Assembly: GCA_030620035.1 (NCBI GenBank)
Contig: JAUXAE010000024.1
Span: forward strand, 1-11,948
From: Dehalococcoidales bacterium
Lineage (GTDB): Bacteria; Chloroflexota; Dehalococcoidia; Dehalococcoidales; JAUXAE01
DNA: 11,948 nt
Direction: 5' to 3'
The notes below the pieces were generated by a model, which worked only from the letters and a program-made list of their open reading frames with translations, made no database searches and was not told where the DNA came from. Position numbers and translations under genes: made by a program. Positions 1 to 5,566 of the stretch are shown here, piece after piece. How positions within the stretch are numbered: position 1 is the first letter of the stretch; every line of letters starts with the position of its first letter.

Positions 1-434
1 TCTAACACCTTGGAAAAATCTCGGCCAAATTGTTCATAGTGTTCTGCAATTGACCTAACTTCAACTGGTATCCTCAGTTCTTGGTTCTCTATCGATTGAC
101 GCAATAATATAATCATGGCACGCCAACAATTCCACAGCACAAGAAATTCCACTTTCTCTAACTCCGTAGGAACGAGTATCCCATGCCGCTGAGGAGCAGC
201 CCCCGTAGGGAGTTCTTCATCTATGGTCTTACTAGCTAGAATACGTAACTGATGACCTGCCGACATGATGTCATGCTGAAACTCTATATCCTGCATTTTC
301 TGGTGAAAAACCAGTGGGAATTCCAGAGGTTTTCCTTTAAGATAGTCACCAAACATCACACCAAATGAAGCCATGACTGTCGAAACAGCTAGCCATTCCT
401 TCTTGGTTAATTCTATGCGGACCATTTCACTCAT
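1..434 (-). CDS. Unrecognised protein, 3' end cut off by the window edge
   Basis: An open frame starts at an ATG at 434-432 and runs 144 codons to the left edge without a stop, so the C-terminus lies outside the window. The start is well supported: AAGGAGGT (minus strand, 450-443) lies 8 nt upstream. The protein begins MSEMVRIELTKKEWLAVSTV. It has a mildly hydrophobic stretch around residues 16-30, a Trp/Cys-containing segment around 95-112 (LVLWNCWRAMIILL) and a charged helical end. There is no signal peptide, transmembrane segment or metal-binding motif that I can recognise, and I do not recognise the family. It lies 132 bp downstream of lysS on the same strand. Those 132 bp are also open in this frame back to the lysS stop, but the strong Shine-Dalgarno argues for the ATG at 434. 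It could be an accessory gene, since its base composition is more AT-rich than lysS. Confidence 0.7.
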   Translation of the reverse strand, partial: MSEMVRIELTKKEWLAVSTVMASFGVMFGDYLKGKPLEFPLVFHQKMQDIEFQHDIMSAGHQLRILASKTIDEELPTGAAPQRHGILVPTELEKVEFLVLWNCWRAMIILLRQSIENQELRIPVEVRSIAEHYEQFGRDFSKVL

Positions 435-535
435 TGACGACGACCTCCTTTTCCCTTTCTTCCCAAACAACCTATCAAATATTCCCGTCAGCGTATAATT
501 TAATTTTCTCTGCGTATCCTTCTTCCATATTATTG

Positions 536-558
536 ATAAAGAGGCTTTGCCTCTCTTT
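536..558 (-). terminator. Possible terminator downstream of lysS
   Basis: On the minus strand a perfect 6-bp stem AGAGGC / GCCTCT with an AAA loop (540-554) is followed by TTTAT. It begins about 12 nt after the lysS stop. The stem is short and the U-tract is only three Ts before an A, so it is a modest candidate. Its position, between the lysS stop and the Shine-Dalgarno of the next gene, fits a lysS terminator. Confidence 0.4.
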
Positions 559-566
559 GACTCTCC

Positions 567-2042
567 CTACTCCTTCTCCCTTAGTTGAGGAAATAAAATA
601 ACCTCACGGATTGACTGCTGGTTGGTTAAGAGCATCACTAGGCGGTCAATGCCCACTCCCATCCCGCCGGTAGGGGGCATGCCGTACTCAAGGGCCAGCA
701 GAAAGTCCTCATCAATGGTCTCTACCTCGGCTTCTTGGTGGTGTTTTTCTAGTTGTCGCTTAAAGCGCCGCCTCTGCTCTATAGGGTCGTTGAGCTCGGT
801 GAAGGCGTTGGCGATTTCCATACCGCCGGCAAAGGCCTCAAAGCGCTCTACCAGCCGCTCGTCATCAGGCTTTTTCTTGGCCAGTGGCGACATTTCCACC
901 GGGTAGTCCACAAGGAAGGTGGGCTGAATAAGATTGGGCTCGACAAAAGTTGAGATAAGTTCATCAATGAGCCGGCCCCTGTCTTTTGTGGGGTCAACCT
1001 CTATGTCAAGTTTCTGCATCTCGGCTCTTAAGGAGTCGGCATCAGGGAACTTGTTGAAGTCAATACCGCAGTACTTAATAATCGCCTGTCTCAGTTCCAG
1101 GCGTGGCCAGGGAGGCTTGAAATTAATGGTGTCATCGCCGAATTTAATCTTATATTTGCCACTGATTTTCCTGACGATGCCGGAGACCATCTCTTCCAGC
1201 ATATTCATAACATCATTGTAGTCGGCGTAGGCTTGGTAGCTTTCCAGCATGGTAAACTCCGGGTTGTGCTTGGTGGAGATGCCCTCATTGCGGAAGGTGC
1301 GCCCCAGCTCATAGACCCGGTCAAAGCCGCCGACAATCAGTCGCTTGAGGTGGAGTTCCAGGGCAATGCGCAGGTAGAAGTCGTGGTCAAGGGTATGGTG
1401 GTGGGTGATGAAGGGGCGGGCCAGAGCTCCGCCGGCCGATGGTTGAAGCATCGGCGTCTCCACCTCTAGAAAGCCCCGCCGGTTCAGGAAATCCCTTATG
1501 GCGGCGATAACCCGGCTGCGTACCCTGAAGGTTTCCTTGGCCTCTGGATTGCTGATCAGGTCCAGGTAGCGCTGCCGGTAGCGTATATCAACATCCTGAA
1601 GCCCGTGCCACTTCTCCGGCAGTGGTCTTAAGGACTTGGCCAGCAGGGTTAGCTCGGCTACCTCAAGGGTAGGTTCTCCGCTCTTGGTATAGAAAAGCTC
1701 ACCACTAGCCCCGATAATATCGCCAATGTCTAGCTCCTTAAGCAGTTTCCGGTTAGCCTCGTTGAGATGGTCACGGTGGAGGTATAGCTGAAGCTTTCCT
1801 GCACCGTCATGGATATCAAGGAAGAAGCTCTTACCCATAGAGCGGATGGCCCTAATCCGCCCGGCAACGATGACCTCTTGCTTACCGGACAGGCCTTTTT
1901 TCTGCTCTTCAAGCAGGGCTATGGCCTGCTGGGTGGTGTGGCTGCGGTGGTAGCTGTTGGGGTAGGGATTAATGCCCCGGGCACGGATTCGGTCGAGCTT
2001 GGCCCATCTTTGCTGGGTTATGCGGTCTAACCTTGATGTCAT
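567..2042 (-). CDS. lysS: Lysyl-tRNA synthetase, class II
   Basis: Cytoplasmic enzyme that charges tRNA-Lys with lysine using ATP. The 491 residues match the usual length of bacterial class II LysRS. The N-terminal OB-fold anticodon-binding domain covers roughly residues 56-135. The catalytic domain shows motif 1 near 188-199 (RRGFLEVETPML), motif 2 at 248-267 (RTFRNEGISTKHNPEFTMLE) and motif 3 at 459-472 (GGMGVGIDRLVMLL), all intact. Where many LysRS have RIAPELYLKRL, this one has RIALELHLKRL (225-235), a variant of the substrate-pocket segment. The ATG at 2042 gives the expected N-terminus (basic helix, then GINPYP); the Shine-Dalgarno is weak (AGGGAT). It lies 87 bp after recO and has its own promoter overlapping the recO stop. 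The protein ends at the family's normal place (ILFPQLREKE). Confidence 0.97.
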   Translation of the reverse strand: MTSRLDRITQQRWAKLDRIRARGINPYPNSYHRSHTTQQAIALLEEQKKGLSGKQEVIVAGRIRAIRSMGKSFFLDIHDGAGKLQLYLHRDHLNEANRKLLKELDIGDIIGASGELFYTKSGEPTLEVAELTLLAKSLRPLPEKWHGLQDVDIRYRQRYLDLISNPEAKETFRVRSRVIAAIRDFLNRRGFLEVETPMLQPSAGGALARPFITHHHTLDHDFYLRIALELHLKRLIVGGFDRVYELGRTFRNEGISTKHNPEFTMLESYQAYADYNDVMNMLEEMVSGIVRKISGKYKIKFGDDTINFKPPWPRLELRQAIIKYCGIDFNKFPDADSLRAEMQKLDIEVDPTKDRGRLIDELISTFVEPNLIQPTFLVDYPVEMSPLAKKKPDDERLVERFEAFAGGMEIANAFTELNDPIEQRRRFKRQLEKHHQEAEVETIDEDFLLALEYGMPPTGGMGVGIDRLVMLLTNQQSIREVILFPQLREKE

Positions 2043-2110
2043 CTCTATCCCTATTACTTTGGTGGCTAAAGGAGGACCGGGCCCTCAAGCCGTGTGCCAT
2101 CGTTGCTGGT

Positions 2111-2139
2111 ATTATATTTTATCTGGAGGCTATAGTAAA
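2111..2139 (-). promoter_or_regulatory. Candidate sigma70-type promoter for lysS
   Basis: On the minus strand TTTACT (2139-2134, 4 of 6 matches to TTGACA) and TATAAT (2116-2111, perfect) are separated by 17 bp. The -35 box lies inside the last codons of recO. Transcription would start near 2104, giving a leader of about 60 nt before the lysS ATG. This would let lysS be expressed independently of the disrupted region upstream of recO. Confidence 0.55.
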
Positions 2140-2915
2140 GCAGTTCGGCCTTGTTCGGTTTGCTCCCTCAGGCTGTCCAGCCAGGCGGCCGACTTTACCT
2201 CCCTCTCCAGCAGATACTTAAGGTAGTTTCTCATTACCTCTTCTAGCTCACGGGATAGTTCCCGGTTCAATTTTAGCCGGCTGGTATTACTGTAGCCGCC
2301 TTCCTGCAGGTAGCGCAGTACCTTTAAGCCATTGACCGAAATGGGGTCGCTCGGGGGCTGGCTCTGGCGGCAATTTGGGCACAGCATACCGCCGGCGCTG
2401 GGGCAGAATGAATTAGCTGTGGCCGCTAGCGGCACCCGGCAGGAGACACACTGGTGCAGCTGGGGGCGGTAGCCGACCTCACCGAGCATATGCAGCTCAA
2501 AATGGCGCAGAACAAGTTCATTATCGCCGCCTAGGCAAAGCTGCTCCATCGTCTTGAGCAGTAGCTGAAACAGGGAGTAGTTCTCGATATGGTCGGCGGT
2601 AAATTGATTGACCAGCTCGGTAACATAGAGGGCATGGGAGATAAGCTCAAGGTCCTCTTTCAGCTTGAGGAAACCGTTTATCGTCTGACTGCCGGTTATG
2701 GTGTCAATATTTCGTCCCCGGGCCAGCGACACCAGACTATAGGTAAGCACTTCCAGGTGCCCGGAGAGCTTGCTTCTGGGGCGCCTGACCCCTTTGGCCA
2801 CCCCCTGAATCTTGCCCAGGTGGGGGGTATAGAGGGTCAGGATTCTATCGGCCTCACCCAGCTTGGTCTTCTTGATAATGATGGCTTCCGTCTGGTAATT
2901 TCTCGGTTTGGACAT
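2130..2915 (-). CDS. recO: DNA repair protein RecO
   Basis: Recombination mediator that works with RecR (and RecF) to load RecA on SSB-coated single-stranded DNA and to anneal strands. The 261 residues are normal for RecO. An N-terminal OB-fold spans about 1-80 (YQTEAIIIKKTKLGEADRIL is the family's typical opening), followed by a helical domain. A zinc-binding set C156-x2-C159 and C179-x2-C182 is visible, with an extra C171 between the pairs. The ATG at 2915 gives the expected N-terminus, yet no Shine-Dalgarno precedes it: the upstream bases are AT-rich and end in TATAATG. The gene begins only 11 nt after the stop of the preceding hypothetical gene, so it may rely on translational coupling or read-through. 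A decayed second copy of its first 14 codons lies about 0.7 kb upstream at 3601-3641. Confidence 0.93.
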   Translation of the reverse strand: MSKPRNYQTEAIIIKKTKLGEADRILTLYTPHLGKIQGVAKGVRRPRSKLSGHLEVLTYSLVSLARGRNIDTITGSQTINGFLKLKEDLELISHALYVTELVNQFTADHIENYSLFQLLLKTMEQLCLGGDNELVLRHFELHMLGEVGYRPQLHQCVSCRVPLAATANSFCPSAGGMLCPNCRQSQPPSDPISVNGLKVLRYLQEGGYSNTSRLKLNRELSRELEEVMRNYLKYLLEREVKSAAWLDSLREQTEQGRTALL

Positions 2916-2926
2916 TATAAGAATTA

Positions 2927-3490
2927 TTATTTGTTGAAGTTTAATTCGTTTGGTGTTCTGAATCCTCTTTTTGACAAAATGTCTCTTTCTTTTAAGAGGC
3001 AGGCTCTATTATGTGCTATTGCTGCATCAAATTCCCCATTTTCCCACGCTTTCATACATAGGAATCCCTTGTCATAAAATGGATCGTCATAGTTAGGTAT
3101 GCCTAAACTTCTAACAGCGTCTGACTTTTTTTCGTATTTTTCCTTATTTAGTTCTCCGTCAAAAATAATCGTCTTGCCAAGCTGGTGAAACCAAACACTG
3201 TTCTCAAAATCAGTATTGAACGCATAAAAAGGTCTCTCTAATTTTTCTATAATCTTCTCTGTTATTATTTTTAAGTCATTAATCGCTTCCTTACATTGTG
3301 CACAGAATATGCGAAGACCCTGTCTATTAATAAATCCTAAGATAACTTGTTGCATGCTCTCATATTGTCTTGAATCATTGTAGATTTTATATAGCTTATT
3401 GTTGCTAAATTCTCCAATAGTCTCGATATCAATGATTGTTCCCTCAAAATCCGAGATCATATCTTCTTTATGTCTTAGTATTTCTCCCAT
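2927..3490 (-). CDS. Hypothetical protein resembling a DEDD-type (RNase H-fold) exonuclease
   Basis: 187 residues, AT-rich relative to the flanking conserved genes. Residues 14-25 (DFEGTIIDIETI) resemble the Exo I motif of DnaQ/YprB-like 3'-5' exonucleases: a hydrophobic strand followed by D21-x-E23-T24. F91-N92-T-D-F-E96 resembles Exo II (N-x-x-F-D/E). The segment W149-E-N-G-E-F-D-A-A-I-A-H160-N161 resembles the last helix of YprB-type enzymes (G-D..L..YN..D), but the final acidic residue is replaced (HNRAC). A small pair C63-x2-C66 lies in between. The fold is an inference from motifs and activity is uncertain. The ATG at 3490 has GAGGT 10 nt upstream, and that GAGGT belongs to the end of repeat copy 1; Met11 is an alternative start. 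It sits 11 nt upstream of recO. A possible role in DNA metabolism is suggested only by the motif and neighbours. Confidence 0.6.
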   Translation of the reverse strand: MGEILRHKEDMISDFEGTIIDIETIGEFSNNKLYKIYNDSRQYESMQQVILGFINRQGLRIFCAQCKEAINDLKIITEKIIEKLERPFYAFNTDFENSVWFHQLGKTIIFDGELNKEKYEKKSDAVRSLGIPNYDDPFYDKGFLCMKAWENGEFDAAIAHNRACLLKERDILSKRGFRTPNELNFNK

Positions 3491-3500
3491 TATTTTTTAG

Positions 3501-3582
3501 ACCTCTCCCCCTGTATCCCCCTCTCCTTGAAAGGAGAGGGGGAGGGATTAGAAGAAGGGGCTTCGCCCCTCTTAAACACCCC
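3501..3582. repeat. Palindromic dispersed repeat, copy 1
   Basis: An 82-bp unit that is nearly identical to 4493-4575. It holds two inverted repeats. The first is a perfect 12-bp stem CCCCCTCTCCTT / AAGGAGAGGGGG with a 2-nt loop (3517-3542). The second is AGGGGC / GCCCCT with a TTC loop (about 3556-3570). Both copies lie in the same orientation between genes, as expected of a REP- or MITE-like intergenic element. On the minus strand its end (GGGGGAGAGGT) lies immediately upstream of the 187-codon gene and may provide that gene's ribosome-binding sequence. Confidence 0.85.
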
Positions 3583-3600
3583 TTGATAAGTTACCTTTTA

Positions 3601-3641
3601 ATAATGATAGCCTTAGTCTGATAATTTCATGGGTTTGGCAT
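3601..3641 (-). pseudogene. Decayed duplicate of the recO 5' end
   Basis: These 41 bases align without gaps to 2875-2915, the first 14 codons of recO, with 31 identities by eye. Read on the minus strand from the ATG at 3641 the copy gives MPNP*NYQTKAIII against MSKPRNYQTEAIII. Several differences are synonymous (TAC/TAT, ACG/ACT, GCC/GCT), one creates a TGA at codon 5, and a second stop follows two codons past the aligned block. It cannot make RecO. Together with the real recO start it brackets the 187-codon gene and repeat copy 1 as direct repeats. Confidence 0.7.
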
Positions 3642-3656
3642 TTTTACTTGCTTCTG

Positions 3657-3691
3657 TTTGCCGCCGAAGGCATTTGGGCGAGCGTAGCAAA
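3657..3691. repeat. Imperfect inverted repeat between the two hypothetical genes
   Basis: TTTGC (3657-3661) pairs with GCAAA (3687-3691). Inside it CGCC (3662-3665) can pair with GGCG (3677-3680), and GCC-GAA-GGC forms a mini-hairpin. It begins about 20 nt after the stop of the 222-codon gene on the minus strand. No T-run follows, so it is not a standard terminator. It could be another small dispersed element or a chance palindrome. Confidence 0.3.
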
Positions 3692-3711
3692 AATCTTGGA
3701 CACAAAAGTTC

Positions 3712-4380
3712 CTAAAGCTTTACCTTTATATCACCACTCAAGAATACTGATTTAGAAGCTTCCTTCCCATCCTTTGACGTCCAAAATGTGAATTCCTTCC
3801 CTTTTGGCAGTTTGAACTCCCACTCTCCTTGGTTTGTTGCGCAAGCATACTGGATACAGTCGGAAACGAAGTAAACTTTAATTGGAGCATATGGCGCCGG
3901 CGTCATGAAGCCTTTACTGACCTTTATCTTCACCTGCACAAAATCTCCTTGCATTGGAAAATACTGTTTGACGCAGTAATCATTTATCTCCAAGGCTAAT
4001 GCGCCAAGCGTTTGAAGATACTTATCCCACATGTCAAGGAGTGGTTGGCTTTGCGCGATTGCATATGTCTCAGTGGCGTGTACCTTATCTTGAAAAAGCT
4101 TGATTAACGAGTCTGCTACTGTTTCGAATTCTGCGGGCGATTTACATTCTGATACCTTATCCCTGATACCCTCTAAAGGTTGCACCATATCGCGATTGAG
4201 ATTAAAATTTTCTCGAACAAGTTTCGCAACATCCAAACCCTCAAAGAATTTTTTTGACTCAGTCCCCTTTTTCATACCCTCGATAATGGCATCTTCCATT
4301 TCTTTTGCATAATCTCTCACAGCGTCAATAAAGCGCTCAAATATCTTTGTTGCTATCTCGTAACCATCAATCTTTGACAT
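3712..4380 (-). CDS. Hypothetical protein, helical N-terminus plus beta-rich C-terminal domain
   Basis: 222 residues; the family is not recognised. The ATG at 4380 is preceded by a strong GGGAGGT with a 7-nt spacer, so the frame is probably translated. Residues 1 to about 135 look almost entirely alpha-helical and charged (for example IFERFIDAVRDYAKEMEDAI). Residues 145-222 look like a compact beta domain, with alternating hydrophobic strands (FVQVKIKVSK, APIKVYFVSD, GEWEFKLPKG, FTFWTSKDG, GDIKVKL), reminiscent of small Ig-like or carboxypeptidase-regulatory-like folds. C136, C175 and C180 cluster near the domain boundary and in a loop. There is no signal peptide or transmembrane helix, so it is probably cytoplasmic. 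It is AT-richer than recR and dnaX and is bracketed by the two copies of the palindromic repeat, which suggests an acquired or mobile segment. Confidence 0.65.
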   Translation of the reverse strand: MSKIDGYEIATKIFERFIDAVRDYAKEMEDAIIEGMKKGTESKKFFEGLDVAKLVRENFNLNRDMVQPLEGIRDKVSECKSPAEFETVADSLIKLFQDKVHATETYAIAQSQPLLDMWDKYLQTLGALALEINDYCVKQYFPMQGDFVQVKIKVSKGFMTPAPYAPIKVYFVSDCIQYACATNQGEWEFKLPKGKEFTFWTSKDGKEASKSVFLSGDIKVKL

Positions 4381-4492
4381 TTTTCTTACCTCCCTAATTC
4401 TTTATTCTTAGCCAACGAAGGGCAATTTTACTTAATAGCCATCTAGACAAACTTGGAGTTCGCCTAAGCTATGTTTACCCTGTTTAAACTGA

Positions 4493-4575
4493 ACCTCTCC
4501 CCCCTTTATCCCCCTCTCCTTGAAAGGAAAGGGGGAGGGATTAGAAGAAGGGGCTTCGCCCCTTCAAACTACCCC
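4493..4575. repeat. Palindromic dispersed repeat, copy 2
   Basis: An 83-bp unit matching 3501-3582 along its whole length, with a handful of substitutions and one inserted base. The first stem is CCCCCTCTCCTT / AAGGAAAGGGGG (4510-4535), carrying one mismatch relative to copy 1. The second stem is longer than in copy 1: a perfect 8-bp GAAGGGGC / GCCCCTTC with a TTC loop (4547-4565). The pattern, changed arms but preserved pairing potential, suggests that the structure matters or that hairpin-forming elements spread here. Confidence 0.85.
4539..4565 (-). terminator. Possible terminator after recR formed by repeat copy 2
   Basis: On the minus strand a perfect 8-bp GC-rich stem GAAGGGGC-GAA-GCCCCTTC is followed by TTCTAAT, about 65 nt past the recR stop. 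The T-run is interrupted, so efficiency is doubtful. Its position makes it a plausible end for the dnaX-ybaB-recR transcript. Confidence 0.35.
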
Positions 4576-4584
4576 GGTAAAAGG

Positions 4585-4605
4585 ACTTTGGGTACTAGAA
4601 TTCCT
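4585..4605. repeat. Short direct repeat of the recR 3' end
   Basis: ACTTTGGG-TACTAGAATTCCT (4585-4605) matches 4617-4640, which spans the recR stop codon (4630-4632), at 19 of 21 positions plus one 3-nt gap. The two lie 32 bp apart in the same orientation, next to repeat copy 2. It may be a small tandem duplication or a target-site footprint at the edge of the inserted region. Confidence 0.5.
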
Positions 4606-4629
4606 ATCTTCAAACGACTTTGGGGGCTA

Positions 4630-5241
4630 CTAAAACTCCTGCCTGCCCTCTATGGCATGGGTCAGGGTAACATCATCGGCGTATTCCAGTTCGGTGCCGA
4701 AGGGTAGCCCCCGGGCCAGGCGGGTGACCCTGATGCCCAGAGGTGAAATCAGGCGGTTAAGGTACATGGCGGTGGTCTCCCCCTCAAGGGTAGGGTTGGT
4801 GGCCAGGATGACCTCATCTATTCGGCTGTTTTTCAGCCGCTCCATTAGCTCTTTGATTCTGATATCGTCGCTGCCCACCCCTTCAGTGGGTGAGATAGCA
4901 CCGTGCAGAACATGATAGAGCCCCTGGTAGACGCCGATATGCTCTAGGGCCAGAATATCCTGGGGCTGTTCTACGATGCAGATTTTACTCCGCTCCCGCT
5001 CATCACTGCGGCAGATGGGGCAAACTTCTGAGTCACTGATATTGAAGCAGCTCGAGCATAGCCTGGTCTTCTGCTTTACGGCTGATATGGCCTCAGCCAA
5101 CTGTCTGACAGTCTCACTAGGGGCGCGCAGCAGGTAATAGGTCAGCCGCTGGGCACTCTTGGGGCCGATACCGGGCAGACTTGAAAGCAACTGGATAAGC
5201 CTGTTTACCGTTTCCGTGGCGGCTTTAATGGGCTCCTTCAA
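4630..5241 (-). CDS. recR: Recombination protein RecR
   Basis: Ring-forming partner of RecO/RecF in loading RecA at gaps. The 203 residues are typical. A helix-hairpin-helix lies near 12-40 (LSSLPGIGPKSAQRL), followed by a zinc finger C62-x2-C65 and C74-x2-C77. A TOPRIM domain covers about 86-165 (I-V-E-Q at 89-92, ATNPTLEGETTAMYL at 147-161), with a conserved C-terminal LARGLPFGTELEYADDVTL. The start codon is TTG (5241-5239), not ATG. It is supported by AAGGAG at 5253-5248 with a 6-nt spacer and by the length of the N-terminus before the LPGIG motif. It follows ybaB by 19 bp in the conserved dnaX-ybaB-recR order. Repeat copy 2 and the hypothetical-gene region follow directly, where recO might otherwise lie closer. 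Confidence 0.96.
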   Translation of the reverse strand: MKEPIKAATETVNRLIQLLSSLPGIGPKSAQRLTYYLLRAPSETVRQLAEAISAVKQKTRLCSSCFNISDSEVCPICRSDERERSKICIVEQPQDILALEHIGVYQGLYHVLHGAISPTEGVGSDDIRIKELMERLKNSRIDEVILATNPTLEGETTAMYLNRLISPLGIRVTRLARGLPFGTELEYADDVTLTHAIEGRQEF

Positions 5242-5260
5242 TGCTAGCTCCTTACCTGGA

Positions 5261-5566
5261 TTAGGTTAGCCCGGGGATTTTGAGGTCACCGGCCAGGCCG
5301 CTTAGGTGTTTAGAGGCTATTTTGTTGGCTTTCTCCAGGGCCTCATTAAGCGCCTTTAGCACCATTTCCTCAAGGTTTTTAGCCTTTTTGGGGTCTATTA
5401 CCTCAGGTGATATCTTAATAGATAAGATTTTTTGCTGGCCGTTAACACTAACCTTGACGGTACCCTTGCCTGACTCCACTTCAATAATAACCTTGGCCAG
5501 TTCTTTCTGTGCCTTGTCCATCTTTGATTTGAGTTCCATAGCCTGCTTGAGCATTGATAGGTTCAT
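5261..5566 (-). CDS. YbaB/EbfC family nucleoid-associated protein
   Basis: Small DNA-binding dimer of the YbaB/EbfC family, encoded between dnaX and recR in many bacteria. The 101 residues match the family. The N-terminal helix (LKQAMELKSKMDKAQKELAKV) is followed by the conserved beta stretch VEVESGKGTVKVSVNGQ-like sequence (here IIEVESGKGTVKVSVNGQQ, 27-45), the ISPEVIDP segment and a C-terminal helix with LEEMVLKALNEALEKA. The ATG at 5566 has GGAGGAG just upstream and overlaps the dnaX stop as ATGA, so translation is probably coupled to dnaX. Its precise role in the cell is not settled for the family. Confidence 0.94.
   Translation of the reverse strand: MNLSMLKQAMELKSKMDKAQKELAKVIIEVESGKGTVKVSVNGQQKILSIKISPEVIDPKKAKNLEEMVLKALNEALEKANKIASKHLSGLAGDLKIPGLT

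Noticed and set aside
567..569. Read-through of the lysS TAG to make a LysRS fusion with the downstream gene
   Set aside because: LysRS ends at the usual place for its family, the next gene has a strong Shine-Dalgarno and its own ATG, and a possible terminator hairpin lies between them.
1960..2100. Short upstream ORF (43 codons from the ATG at 2100) overlapping the lysS start
   Set aside because: No ribosome site, out of frame with lysS, no recognisable leader-peptide or lysine-rich content; probably chance.
2914..2942. TATAAT at the recO start as a promoter for recO
   Set aside because: The box overlaps the start codon, so transcripts would begin inside the gene, and no -35-like sequence is found at the right distance.
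3436..3621. Plus-strand ORFs through the palindromic repeats (PLYPPLLERRGGGIRRRGFAPL-like peptides)
   Set aside because: They are simply the translation of the repeat unit; the same peptide appears at both copies and no start signal is present.
4381..4500. Promoter for the 222-codon gene
   Set aside because: TAAAAT and TTGTCT occur but only 14 bp apart, and other pairs match poorly; no convincing promoter could be called.
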